This document shows positions 23,101-30,355 of a stretch of 64,000 nucleotides of DNA, piece by piece. Every line of letters starts with the position of its first letter. Within the stretch, counting starts at the first letter, position 1. The position numbers and the translations under genes are program-made. The notes under the pieces are model-generated. The model saw only the letters and a list, made by a program, of their open reading frames with translations, was not told the origin of the DNA and did no database searches. The stretch is taken from the NCBI GenBank assembly GCA_001774395.1, contig MEZX01000002.1, positions 525,000 to 588,999 on the forward strand, in the 5' to 3' direction. The stretch is from Candidatus Berkelbacteria bacterium RIFCSPLOWO2_01_FULL_50_28. Its GTDB lineage: Bacteria; Patescibacteria; UBA1384; 2-12-FULL-50-11.

Positions 23101-23468
23101 TACCAAACCTCACAGATTAATTCACCGCCAACTTTTTGTTTGCGCGCCTGATTGCCGGAAAGAACACCCTTGGGTGTTGAGATTACAATCAAGCCTAGGC
23201 CAGTTCGGGGACGTGGTATGGCGCTACTCTTTACGTAACGACGAATTCCTGGTTTGCTAAGGCGCTTGATATGAATTATCGGTTGAGCTGTATTTAGCCG
23301 CACCTCGCAGTGATCTTCGGTAGTACTGGTTTTTATAACGAAACCTTCTTCCTCAAGCACCTTTAAGACGGCCGTAACTGCCCGGCTAGGTTTAACCATT
23401 ACCAGTTCTTTACTGGCCATGGTCGCATTACGTAACCGAGTTAGTAGGTCTGATAGTGTGTCAGTCAT
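23100..23468 (-). CDS. rpsH: 30S ribosomal protein S8
   Basis: 122 residues from the ATG at 23468, one base after rpsN; the longer open frame upstream overlaps rpsN and is not S8. Motifs: TDTLSDLLTRLRNATMAS, IKRLSKPGIRRYV and the terminal GLGLIVISTPKGVLSGNQARKQKVGGELIC. S8 binds the central 16S domain and, in many bacteria, represses its own operon. Confidence 0.97.
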   Translation of the reverse strand: MTDTLSDLLTRLRNATMASKELVMVKPSRAVTAVLKVLEEEGFVIKTSTTEDHCEVRLNTAQPIIHIKRLSKPGIRRYVKSSAIPRPRTGLGLIVISTPKGVLSGNQARKQKVGGELICEVW

Positions 23469-23469
23469 T

Positions 23470-23649
23470 TTACCAAGAAGCCTTTCTAACACCTGGGATT
23501 TCGCCAATTGAAGCGCGTTCGCGAAAGCAAATCCGACAGATACCAAACTTGCGCAAAAATCCGCGAGGACGGCCACACAAAGCGCACCGATTAACCACTC
23601 GGGTTTTGAATTTCTCCACTTTGCCTATCATGAATCGTTTGCTTGCCAT
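23470..23649 (-). CDS. rpsN: 30S ribosomal protein S14 type Z (zinc-binding)
   Basis: 59 residues read directly: MASKRFMIGKVEKFKTRVVN, then a zinc motif CALCGRPRG ... FGICRICFRERASIGEIPGV and the terminal KASW. The CxxC-x12-CxxC spacing and the length mark the short zinc form. It lies between rplE and rpsH in the standard order. The start at 23649 is the only ATG that gives the full family N-terminus. Confidence 0.95.
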   Translation of the reverse strand: MASKRFMIGKVEKFKTRVVNRCALCGRPRGFLRKFGICRICFRERASIGEIPGVRKASW

Positions 23650-23664
23650 ATTAACCTGTTAACT

Positions 23665-24204
23665 TTAACTTAATTTCATCGGAAAACCAAGCTCCTTAAG
23701 AAGCTTGAAAGATTTTTCGGCCGTTGAATTGGTAATAGTGATTGTTATCCCAACACCAAACGGCTTATCGATCGCTTCGTGCCCGAGCTCGGCGAACGGC
23801 TGCTGATCGCGAAAACCAATGGTTAAACTGCCCTGTTGGTCAAAATTCAACTGGTCTATGCCCTTGAAGTCTCGAATTCGTGGCAAGGTAACGTTAATAA
23901 GTCTGTTAAGAAAGTCCGTCATCTTTTGACCTCGCAAGGTAACTTTATAGCCAACCACCTCTCCTTCGCGCACTTTAAACCCAGCGATCGATTTACGAGA
24001 TTGGGTGCTCATAGGCTTCTGACCAGAAATAATGCCAAGAGCGCTGTCGATGTAGGCAACCATGTCCTTATTGGTTCGATACTTACCAATTCCGGACCCG
24101 ATAGTTACTTTGGTGATTTTTGGCAGTGCCATTACTGACTTCACGCCAAACTCCGTTTTAAGAGCGGCCGACTTCTTGGTGTAACTCTCTCGAAAATCAA
24201 TCAT
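23665..24204 (-). CDS. rplE: 50S ribosomal protein L5
   Basis: 179 residues from the ATG at 24204, preceded by GCGGAG; the upstream alternative start overlaps that binding site. uL5 signature VMALPKITKVTIGSGIGK, then GQKPMSTQSRKSIAGFKVREGEVVG, VTLPRIRDFKG and FPMKLS at the end. It contacts 5S rRNA and the P-site tRNA. Confidence 0.97.
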   Translation of the reverse strand: MIDFRESYTKKSAALKTEFGVKSVMALPKITKVTIGSGIGKYRTNKDMVAYIDSALGIISGQKPMSTQSRKSIAGFKVREGEVVGYKVTLRGQKMTDFLNRLINVTLPRIRDFKGIDQLNFDQQGSLTIGFRDQQPFAELGHEAIDKPFGVGITITITNSTAEKSFKLLKELGFPMKLS

Positions 24205-24252
24205 CGATTTGCTCCGCAAATCTCAGAAAACTCACAAAATAGCATTTTGCTA

Positions 24253-24576
24253 TTAATCATTTTTCTTTATCTCAATTGGTTCATTTGAAAGCTTGCTAAA
24301 CCTAATCTTTTTCTTACCTTCGAATCGCCAGCCCACTCGGGTCGGTTTGGCACGCGATGGGTCAAGAAGCATAACATTTGAAGCGTGAAGCGGTAGTGAC
24401 TTGTCGATAATGCCGCCCTGCGGGTTCTTTGCTGAACGTTTTAGGTGTTTTTTTACTACATTGATACCGGCAATCACGAGACGATTCTTCTTTGGTAAAA
24501 CTCGTTCCACAACACCGGTCTTGCCGCGGTCTTTGCCAGCAATAACCAATACTTTATCGCCCTTTAGAACTCGCAT
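24253..24576 (-). CDS. rplX: 50S ribosomal protein L24
   Basis: 107 residues from the ATG at 24576 with GGAGG 9 nt upstream. KOW motif GDKVLVIAGKDRGKTGVVERV, then INVVKKHLKRSAKNPQGGI. The C-terminal tail is Lys-rich. It follows rplN after one base, as usual in spc. Confidence 0.96.
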   Translation of the reverse strand: MRVLKGDKVLVIAGKDRGKTGVVERVLPKKNRLVIAGINVVKKHLKRSAKNPQGGIIDKSLPLHASNVMLLDPSRAKPTRVGWRFEGKKKIRFSKLSNEPIEIKKND

Positions 24577-24577
24577 C

Positions 24578-24946
24578 TTAAACAACCTCCTTAGCCAAGG
24601 AAATAATTTTGTTAAATCCTTTGTCTCGAAGTTCTCTGGCGATCGGACCAAACACTCGCGTTGCTCGTGGGGACATATCCGGGTTAATAATGACAGCTGC
24701 GTTTTCGTCGAAACGAATGGTCGAGCCGTCCGATCGACGTAAGGGCTTGGCCTGACGAACAATTACCGCCTTCACGATTTCACTCGCCTTTACCTGACCA
24801 CGTGGTAAGGCTACTTTTACCGTTGCCACAATAATGTCACCGATTTGGGCGGCATCGCTCTTTCCCTGGTGAATCACCTTAATAACCCCCAAAGATCGAG
24901 CACCAGAATTGTCAGCTACTTTAACGCGGCTTAGTGACTGCAACAT
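24578..24946 (-). CDS. rplN: 50S ribosomal protein L14
   Basis: 122 residues, full length. It shows LSRVKVADNSGARSLGVIKV, RGQVKASEIVKAVIVR, IRFDENAAVIIN and the terminal RELRDKGFNKIISLAKEVV. uL14 lies at the subunit interface. It is one base from rpsQ. Confidence 0.98.
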   Translation of the reverse strand: MLQSLSRVKVADNSGARSLGVIKVIHQGKSDAAQIGDIIVATVKVALPRGQVKASEIVKAVIVRQAKPLRRSDGSTIRFDENAAVIINPDMSPRATRVFGPIARELRDKGFNKIISLAKEVV

Positions 24947-25198
24947 TTATTTCTTTCCCTTGGTCGCTAGCGGCGTCTCGCAGACAACCCACGACTTATG
25001 ACGGCTGATTGGCTTCGTTGTAGTAATTTGCACGTCGTCCCCCAGTTTGGCTACATCATTTGGGTTATGAACCAGGTAACGACGGGTCTTGCGGTATCTC
25101 TTGCCAAAAATCCGGTGAACTTTCCACACCGGTATCTCCACAACAATAGTTTGGCTCATAGCGTCGGATACCACTTTTCCACTCAGAATCTTTTTCAT
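24947..25198 (-). CDS. rpsQ: 30S ribosomal protein S17
   Basis: 83 residues with an OB fold. Pattern LSGKVVSDAMSQTIVVEI, then HRIFGKRYRKTRRYLVHNPND and the loop TTKPISRHKSWVV. It overlaps the rpmC stop by one base. It binds the 5' domain of 16S rRNA. Confidence 0.96.
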   Translation of the reverse strand: MKKILSGKVVSDAMSQTIVVEIPVWKVHRIFGKRYRKTRRYLVHNPNDVAKLGDDVQITTTKPISRHKSWVVCETPLATKGKK

Positions 25199-25419
25199 TA
25201 TTTCTCAGTTATATTTGCCGTTACTTTCTCGTCTAGAATTGAGTGCAACTGGGCAATTTCTTTGCGCACTCGCTCAATGGCGCGAAAATTCTTCAGCTTT
25301 CCCAACACACGTTCTTGTCGCTGTTCCAGCAAAGTTTTGCGTGACTGGTTTATCTTAGCAGCTAACTGGCTGGCTGTTAAGAGACGAGCTTGGCGTAAAA
25401 ACTCAGTTTTCTTTGACAT
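25198..25419 (-). CDS. rpmC: 50S ribosomal protein L29
   Basis: 73 residues, helical hairpin. Pattern EFLRQARLLTASQLAAKINQ and LGKLKNFRAIERVRKEIAQL (the uL29 signature R-K-IAR variant). It overlaps rplP and rpsQ by one base each. It lies near the tunnel exit, a docking site for SRP and trigger factor. Confidence 0.94.
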   Translation of the reverse strand: MSKKTEFLRQARLLTASQLAAKINQSRKTLLEQRQERVLGKLKNFRAIERVRKEIAQLHSILDEKVTANITEK

Positions 25420-25832
25420 TACTGAATCCCCGCACGAACAAATTTACTTTTCAAAGGAAGCTTTCGGGCGGCTAGGCGCATTGCCTCAGCGGCGGTTGGC
25501 TCGTCAACTCCAGAAATTTCAAAAATTATCACACCCGGTTTCACGACTGCAACAAAATGATCGAGCGCGCCCTTGCCACCGCCCATACCTACTTCAGCTG
25601 CCTTTTTCGTAATTGGCTTATGAGGAAATGTTCGAATCCAAACCTTGCCGCCGCGCTTAATGTAGCGCGTGATTGCTCGACGAGCAGATTCGATCTGACG
25701 TGAGGTTAACCAGCCCCGATCCAATGACTTCAGCGCAAATTCACCAAAGTCTACGTTGCAACCGCGCGTTGCCACACCGGCATAACTACCCTTACGAACC
25801 TTACGATGTTTGAGTTTCTTGGGCAGTAACAT
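25419..25832 (-). CDS. rplP: 50S ribosomal protein L16
   Basis: 137 residues from the ATG at 25832. MLLPKKLKHRKVRKGSYAG, then FGEFALKSLDRGWLTSRQIESAR, GGKVWIRTFPHKPITKKAAE and MGGGKGALDHFVAVVKPG. These are the diagnostic uL16 segments that approach the A-site tRNA. It lies one base after rpsC. Confidence 0.97.
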   Translation of the reverse strand: MLLPKKLKHRKVRKGSYAGVATRGCNVDFGEFALKSLDRGWLTSRQIESARRAITRYIKRGGKVWIRTFPHKPITKKAAEVGMGGGKGALDHFVAVVKPGVIIFEISGVDEPTAAEAMRLAARKLPLKSKFVRAGIQ

Positions 25833-25833
25833 C

Positions 25834-26484
25834 TTAGGCTTCCTCCGCTTCTTTCCGGATGCCGCGGTTAACCCAAACCTTGACGCCAATAACGCCGTAA
25901 GATGTTCGAGCGTGGTAGACGCAAAAATCAATGTCCATATTGAAACGCGACAGCGGAATGGAGCCCTCAAGGAATTTTTCGTTTCTGGCAATTTCTGCGC
26001 CGTTGAGCCGTCCAGAAACAAGGATCTTTATGCCTTTAGCGCCGCGAGCCATTGTTTTCTCCAAAGCTTGTCTGCAAGCCCGGCGATAAGCTACCCGACG
26101 CTCGATCTGACTTCCGATATTCTGGGCTACCAAAGTTGCTGAAAGCTCAGGCAGACGATCTTCCACGATATCAAGGCGAACGGTAGGAATATTTGCAGGG
26201 TAAAATGTCCGTTGGAGTAGCGCTTTTAAGTCGTTAATCCCTTGACCGCCACGACCGATAACCAGACCCGGCTTGCTCGTAACGATTTCGATAGTCAACT
26301 TATCGCGGGAACGGATAATTGTAACGTTGCGCACCCCCGCTGTGGCAAGCTTCACTTTAATAAAATCGCGCATTTTCAGATCGTCAATTAGGTAGCGACG
26401 ATACTGTCGACCGCCGAACCACTTGCTCTGCCAATCGGCACTCAACGGCAGTCTGTTACTTAACGGATTAATTTTTTGTGCCAT
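25834..26484 (-). CDS. rpsC: 30S ribosomal protein S3
   Basis: 216 residues. It starts MAQKINPLSNRL, carries the KH domain GLVIGRGGQGINDLKALLQ, and ends with the C-terminal domain GIKILVSGRLNGAEIARNEKF and YGVIGVKVWVNRG. It overlaps the rplV stop by one base. It is part of the mRNA entry channel. Confidence 0.97.
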   Translation of the reverse strand: MAQKINPLSNRLPLSADWQSKWFGGRQYRRYLIDDLKMRDFIKVKLATAGVRNVTIIRSRDKLTIEIVTSKPGLVIGRGGQGINDLKALLQRTFYPANIPTVRLDIVEDRLPELSATLVAQNIGSQIERRVAYRRACRQALEKTMARGAKGIKILVSGRLNGAEIARNEKFLEGSIPLSRFNMDIDFCVYHARTSYGVIGVKVWVNRGIRKEAEEA

Positions 26485-26912
26485 TATAAATTCTCCTTCG
26501 GCTGAGTTTCCCCAGCGTCAGCGCTGTGTTCCTTGCTATTCTTCTTCTTGGCAGCAACCACTTTTTTCATTTCTTCCTGTGGTTTGGCCTCTTCCACCGA
26601 AACAGTCAGGTGCGCCAAATGTTTTTCGTAGCGGTTTGATCGTCCTTTAGCGTTAGGGCGCATTCGTTTAATTTTTGGTCCTGGCGTGGCAAAGAGCTCA
26701 CTGATCTGCAGTTTTTCTTCCACCAGCTGTTTGCTCGTAGCGGCTGACTTGGCCATTTTGAAAAGTTTGTTCAGCATTTTAGCGCTATCTTGCTTCATAG
26801 TTGAGGTCGTATCGATTGCTTGGGCCAGATTCTTACCAGCAAAAGCGCGAGTTAGTGGTTGGAACTTGCGGGCGCTATGACGTTGATAACGAAGCTTGAC
26901 GGTTACTCTCAT
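26484..26912 (-). CDS. rplV: 50S ribosomal protein L22
   Basis: 142 residues. The uL22 core is recognisable by RHSARKFQPLTRAFAGKNL, then the tunnel beta-hairpin region PNAKGRSNRYEKHLAHLTVSV. A C-terminal extension of about 35 residues, rich in Lys, Glu and Ala, is not part of the usual fold. The start overlaps the rpsS stop (ATGA). Confidence 0.95.
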   Translation of the reverse strand: MRVTVKLRYQRHSARKFQPLTRAFAGKNLAQAIDTTSTMKQDSAKMLNKLFKMAKSAATSKQLVEEKLQISELFATPGPKIKRMRPNAKGRSNRYEKHLAHLTVSVEEAKPQEEMKKVVAAKKKNSKEHSADAGETQPKENL

Positions 26913-27214
26913 TTTTGTGGGGCTTTAGCCGTAGAGGTGGAAGCTTGTTCCTTAGCCATCTTTCCACCGTGAACCTTGAACGTGCGTGTCGGAGAAAACT
27001 CGCCCAAGCGATGGCCGACCATATCTTCCGTAACTTTTACTTCAATAAATTTGCGGCCGTTGTGCACGCCGAAGGTGTACGCGATCATCTCGGGGAAAAT
27101 CACCGAACGACGAGACCACGTCTTAATAACTGTTCCGCTACTGCCGGCCAGTTTTTTAACTTTTTCCAATAACTTCGGGTCGCAAAACGGACCCTTTTTA
27201 AGTGATCGTGACAT
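26909..27214 (-). CDS. rpsS: 30S ribosomal protein S19
   Basis: 101 residues. MSRSLKKGPFCDPKLLEKV, TWSRRSVIFPEMIAYTFGVHNGRKF and VGHRLGEFSPTRTF are the uS19 hallmarks. A short Ala/Thr/Lys tail follows. It overlaps the rplB stop by one base. Confidence 0.97.
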   Translation of the reverse strand: MSRSLKKGPFCDPKLLEKVKKLAGSSGTVIKTWSRRSVIFPEMIAYTFGVHNGRKFIEVKVTEDMVGHRLGEFSPTRTFKVHGGKMAKEQASTSTAKAPQK

Positions 27215-28044
27215 TATCTTTTCTTTTCTCTCCGGCTAATAATGAACTTGCTGGTACGACGATTGCGTCGCGTTCTTGCTCCAAGCGCTGGCTTACCCCA
27301 TGGCGTTTTCGGATGCTTCAAACCAATTGGGTTTACACCCTCACCACCACCGTGCGGGTGAGAAACTGGGTTCATTGCTTTTCCACGCACGGTTGGTCGA
27401 AAGCCCATGTGACGCATTCGTCCAGCTTTAGCAATTCGCACACGGTTATGAGTGGGGTTTGAAACCCTTCCGACCGACGCCATGCATTCTAACAAAACTT
27501 TCCGTATCTCGGAAGAAGGAAGCTTAATGTAAGCGTACTTTCCTTCTTTGGCACTCAAGATTGCCCACGAACCGGCGCTTCGAATCATCTGTCCGCCACG
27601 GCCTGGTTGAAGCTCGACATTGTGAATCTCCTGCCCAGGCGGGATATCGGCCAGTTTGTATCTCGATCCGACTACAGGCTTCTTTGAGGTGCCCGAAGTC
27701 AATTTCGAACCAGCTTTTACACCCTCAGGTGCTAAGACGTAGCGTTTGCTTTTGTCCGGCATCTCAATAAGAGCAATAAAAGCACTACGATTCGGGTCGT
27801 ATTCAAGCCCCAAAACTGTCGCCGAACCTTCGAAAGGTAGAAACTTACTGTCTATCAAGCGATAGAGACGCTTTACTCCACCGCCACGGTGTCGAACAGA
27901 AATTCGCCCGGCCGCGTCACGTCCGCTATGCTTTTTGAGTGCGATTGTGAGTGATTTAACGGGTCGGACTTTCGAAAGAGTACCGAAATCGCCAAAACTC
28001 ATCTTTCGCCGCGCAGGAGATGTCGGTTTTACTAATCTTGGCAT
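27214..28044 (-). CDS. rplB: 50S ribosomal protein L2
   Basis: 276 residues from the ATG at 28044 (GGAGG upstream). It has GRDAAGRISVRHRGGGVKRLYR, the SH3-like middle domain, and the C-terminal GRMRHMGFRPTVRGKAMNPV followed by HPHGGGEG, with the conserved His near the peptidyl-transferase centre. It ends in a basic tail ISRREKKR. A 148-bp AT-rich gap separates it from rplW. Confidence 0.97.
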   Translation of the reverse strand: MPRLVKPTSPARRKMSFGDFGTLSKVRPVKSLTIALKKHSGRDAAGRISVRHRGGGVKRLYRLIDSKFLPFEGSATVLGLEYDPNRSAFIALIEMPDKSKRYVLAPEGVKAGSKLTSGTSKKPVVGSRYKLADIPPGQEIHNVELQPGRGGQMIRSAGSWAILSAKEGKYAYIKLPSSEIRKVLLECMASVGRVSNPTHNRVRIAKAGRMRHMGFRPTVRGKAMNPVSHPHGGGEGVNPIGLKHPKTPWGKPALGARTRRNRRTSKFIISRREKKR

Positions 28045-28192
28045 TACAACTCGCCTCCGGCGTGTAATAACCAATCACCAAATAATCCAATAACCAAAGA
28101 TTCGGATAACAACGACTGATCAAAAACAGTGCATAGGTTATTCGTTCGGTGATTTGATGATTTTTCGATCATTTGAAGATTCGATGATTCAA
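28045..28192. repeat. AT-rich short-repeat spacer between rplW and rplB
   Basis: Filled with variants of ATAACCAA, TCACCAAAT, GGTGATTTGATGATT and GATTCGATGATTCAATCAT in both orientations. The same vocabulary (AATCATCGAAT, GGTGATTTGA) occurs at 39202-39331. It is not a CRISPR array, as there is no fixed repeat length. It is a non-coding spacer inside an otherwise overlapping operon. Confidence 0.6.
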
Positions 28193-28495
28193 TCATTTGC
28201 TTTCTTTCTTTTCTTCTTTCGGTTTTGGTAGCTCGAACCCTGGCAGGTGTTGCTTCGACGCCAGTTGAACGTAAGCATGGCTACGTCGGGCACGGGTACC
28301 AATGTGCCGCTTAAAGCTCACTTTTTTGGCCGGAAGATTAACCACTCGGACTGAAGTTGCATCCACGTTGAAAAGTTGTTTCAGTTGGCTTTTGATCGAT
28401 GGCTTGCTTGTACCGGGCTCAATTTGAAATACATACAGCCCCGAGCCAGTAAAGGTGGCTGATTTTTCCGTTAAAAGTGGTTTAATTATCGCCAT
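28193..28495 (-). CDS. rplW: 50S ribosomal protein L23
   Basis: 100 residues. IIKPLLTEKSATFTGSGLYVFQIEP is the uL23 start, then FNVDATSVRVVNLPAKKVSFKRH. The tail is Lys/Glu-rich. It overlaps rplD by 14 nt. L23 lies at the tunnel exit. Confidence 0.95.
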   Translation of the reverse strand: MAIIKPLLTEKSATFTGSGLYVFQIEPGTSKPSIKSQLKQLFNVDATSVRVVNLPAKKVSFKRHIGTRARRSHAYVQLASKQHLPGFELPKPKEEKKESK

Positions 28496-29096
28496 CTGAT
28501 TTCTCCTTAATTTTCTTTGAAGCGGTTTTGGGTTTTGACTTTGCTTTTACGGTGGTAGGAAAATACTTAGCTAAAACTTTACTCTCGAAAACAAACTTTG
28601 TGGCTGAAACTAAGTCTAGCAACGACACACCAGATGAATTAATGGTTCGAACGCCTGGGATGTTGGCGGTGGCCAAGATTAGCTCTGGTTCGGTTTTTTC
28701 TGTAATTAACAGCACTTTCTCGCCATCTAACCCAAGATCCGTCAACATCTTAATTGCCAGCTTGGTCTTTGGTTCCTTCAACGCGAGACTGTCTTGGGTG
28801 CTGATGCTCTTGCTTTCCTGAAGCATTTCCAGCGCTGCCTTGAACGCGGCTTGGTTCATTCTCTTTGGTAGCTTCAAGCGTCCGTTGTCTTTGGAGAGCG
28901 GACCGAATGTGATGCCGCCACCGATCCAAATGGGGCTACGTCGCGAGCCGGCTCGGGCCCGTCCGGTGCCTTTTTGTTTCCACGGTTTGGCACCGCCGCC
29001 GCGTACTTCACCGCGCGTTTTGGTGTGAGATGATCCTCGATATTGAACCGACTGTTTAGCAATAATTGCTTGTTTAATTAATTTAATTTTTGTCAT
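28482..29096 (-). CDS. rplD: 50S ribosomal protein L4
   Basis: 204 residues from the ATG at 29096, inside the end of rplC. It shows the uL4 tunnel loop region KTRGEVRGGGAKPWKQKGTGRARAG followed by SRRSPIWIGGGITFGP. A Lys-rich C-terminal tail replaces the usual end. In many bacteria L4 represses its own operon; no leader site is evident here. Confidence 0.96.
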   Translation of the reverse strand: MTKIKLIKQAIIAKQSVQYRGSSHTKTRGEVRGGGAKPWKQKGTGRARAGSRRSPIWIGGGITFGPLSKDNGRLKLPKRMNQAAFKAALEMLQESKSISTQDSLALKEPKTKLAIKMLTDLGLDGEKVLLITEKTEPELILATANIPGVRTINSSGVSLLDLVSATKFVFESKVLAKYFPTTVKAKSKPKTASKKIKEKSDGDN

Positions 29097-29679
29097 TTCT
29101 CTCCAAACTCCGAACAATTACTTTCGATCTCTTCGCTCCCGGTACCGCCCCCGAAACTATAAGTAAGCCATTCTCTAGATCAACGGAGACTACTTTATTT
29201 CCACGAACGGTCAGGTTTACCGCGCCCATATGACCGGCCATCTTTTTGCCTTTCAAAACACGCTGCGGTTGCTGTGCACCGATCGAACCTGGTCGGCGCT
29301 GGTGTGAGTGCCCGTGACTGGCGGGCCAACCGGCGAACCCGTGTCGCTTTACCACACCTGCAAATCCCTTACCTTTAGTAACACCAGAAATCGCCACGAA
29401 CTCGCCTGTTGAGAATGAATCGACGCCCACCTTATCTTCCGGCGCCTCAAGTCCTTTGAACGTATGCAGCCAAATGCCTCGTTTTGATTCAAGAATCTCA
29501 GCGATTTTGCGCTGAGCCTTGTTTGTTTTGCCTTTGTCGACTTGTCCGAGAGTAGTAAATTCGTCCTTACGGTCAATAACCTGTGACGGTTCGGCCTTGA
29601 TTACAGTAACGCCAATTAGACGACCTGAATCGTCCCAAACTTGAGTCATCCCAACTTTGTGGCCTAATATTGCTCTCAT
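29083..29679 (-). CDS. rplC: 50S ribosomal protein L3
   Basis: 198 residues from the ATG at 29679. AILGHKVGMTQVWDDSGRLIGVTVI, then GVTKGKGFAGVVKRHGFAG, SHGHSHQRRPGSIGAQQPQRV and KKMAGHMG are the uL3 signatures. It is the first gene of the S10-like operon here, because rpsJ is not adjacent but lies 4.4 kb away beside tuf. Confidence 0.97.
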   Translation of the reverse strand: MRAILGHKVGMTQVWDDSGRLIGVTVIKAEPSQVIDRKDEFTTLGQVDKGKTNKAQRKIAEILESKRGIWLHTFKGLEAPEDKVGVDSFSTGEFVAISGVTKGKGFAGVVKRHGFAGWPASHGHSHQRRPGSIGAQQPQRVLKGKKMAGHMGAVNLTVRGNKVVSVDLENGLLIVSGAVPGAKRSKVIVRSLERNDKN

Positions 29680-29802
29680 ATTGTGCGTTAACCCAAATCT
29701 CTCGGGCAAACATTGTTATTATTTTCTCAGAACAACCCTGGTGAGTCAAGTGGTTGGAGAGTTATCCCTTGAATTTCACTACTGATATTGTAAATTGAGC
29801 GT

Positions 29803-29863
29803 GGAACTTGCCACTCACCCTGTGAGCTAAGAGCCTAGAGGGAGAAGCGACGGACCAAGTTCC
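29803..29863. other. 61-bp structured element upstream of rplC
   Basis: GGAACTTG (29803-29810) and CAAGTTCC (29856-29863) form a perfect 8-bp closing stem. Inside are a perfect hairpin CTCAC-CCT-GTGAG (29813-29825) and a weaker CTA...TAG pairing. It resembles a multi-branched RNA, but it is too short and lacks a T-arm for tRNA. It could be part of the S10 operon leader on the minus strand or a separate RNA. Confidence 0.45.
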
Positions 29864-29872
29864 AAAACACCG

Positions 29873-29904
29873 CCGGCTGTTTGTCGCATGTGCGAGACAG
29901 CCGG
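29873..29904. other. strong hairpin between rplC and the orphan RNA
   Basis: CCGGCTGTTTGTCGCA pairs with TGCGAGACAGCCGG through 10 bp, a 2-nt bulge and 4 bp, closed by a 2-nt loop. No T-run follows on either strand. It lies directly before the predicted -35 box at 29916. Confidence 0.5.
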
Positions 29905-29915
29905 ACCATTTTGAG

Positions 29916-29943
29916 TTGAAAGTATCTGACCGTGAGTTACAAT
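29916..29943 (+). promoter_or_regulatory. sigma70-type promoter for the orphan structured RNA
   Basis: -35 TTGAAA (29916-29921), a 16-nt spacer and -10 TACAAT (29938-29943). Transcription would start near 29950 and run into the hairpin-rich segment ended by a terminator at 30039-30066. Confidence 0.55.
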
Positions 29944-29949
29944 GTTCCT

Positions 29950-30066
29950 GTGCGCGTCAAGCCGGGCACGTCTCTCGCGACATTAGGGACAAGTTCCTCG
30001 GGGCTCTAAGTCTTCAGGCCCCGAACATCTCCGGAGCCCCTCCGCCGTCGCGAGCGGAGGTTTTTT
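29950..30066 (+). ncRNA. predicted orphan structured RNA or leader with intrinsic terminator
   Basis: About 117 nt between a promoter and a terminator with no open frame. One hairpin is CGGGGC/GCCCCG (29999-30004 with 30018-30023). An alternative is GGGGCTC with GAGCCCC (30000-30006 with 30034-30040). CTCGCGAC (29974-29981) is complementary to GTCGCGAG (30047-30054), which forms the loop and one stem base of the terminator. The mutually exclusive pairings resemble a riboswitch or attenuator; a free small RNA is equally possible. I do not recognise SRP, 6S, tmRNA or RNase P signatures. The next gene downstream is metK, behind its own SAM riboswitch. Confidence 0.5.
30039..30066 (+). terminator. 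intrinsic terminator of the orphan RNA
   Basis: CCTCCGC (30039-30045) pairs perfectly with GCGGAGG (30054-30060) around an 8-nt loop and is followed directly by six T bases. Confidence 0.85.
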
Positions 30067-30198
30067 CTTTACCCGCCGTAAACCCTGGAACTTGAACGCT
30101 GTTCGCTTTCACCGGTGTCCGTGATAACGTAATATGTTCATGGGTTTGATATCAACTATAAATCTATGCTTTACTAAACTTAGTTAACAAAAAGAATC

Positions 30199-30308
30199 CA
30201 TCAAGAGAGTAGATAAGGGAACAGGCCCGTGTAAGCTACCGACAACCTGCTGTGAGAGTAATCGAACAGTAAGGTGCCAACACCTGCCGCCAAAAAGCGG
30301 AATGATGA
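30199..30308 (+). promoter_or_regulatory. SAM-I (S-box) riboswitch of metK
   Basis: The conserved S-box core is readable: ATCAAGAGAG after the P1 5' strand CATCA (30199-30203), then AAGGGAACAGGCCCG, CTACCGACAACCTG, AAGGTGCCAACACCTGC and GCGGAATGATGAG. The P1 3' strand TGATG is at 30303-30307. It binds S-adenosylmethionine, the product of the downstream enzyme, and should switch metK off when SAM is abundant. Confidence 0.9.
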
Positions 30309-30315
30309 GTCACAC

Positions 30316-30337
30316 ACTCCCATTCTGGGAGTTTTTT
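30316..30337 (+). terminator. riboswitch-controlled terminator before metK
   Basis: ACTCCCA (30316-30322), loop TTC, TGGGAGT (30326-30332) and a six-T run. An antiterminator is also visible: AATG (30301-30304) with CATT (30321-30324) and GAGT (30307-30310) with ACTC (30316-30319). It shares bases with P1 of the riboswitch, the standard S-box off-switch design. Confidence 0.88.
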
Positions 30338-30355
30338 AATAAAAAAGGAGGAAAA

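Noticed and set aside
29803..29863. tRNA-like gene upstream of rplC
   Set aside because: Only 61 nt, with no T-loop consensus and no anticodon arm of the right size.
29950..30066. SRP RNA, 6S RNA or tmRNA
   Set aside because: The conserved SRP tetraloop region, the tmRNA ends and the 6S long-bulge layout are all absent.
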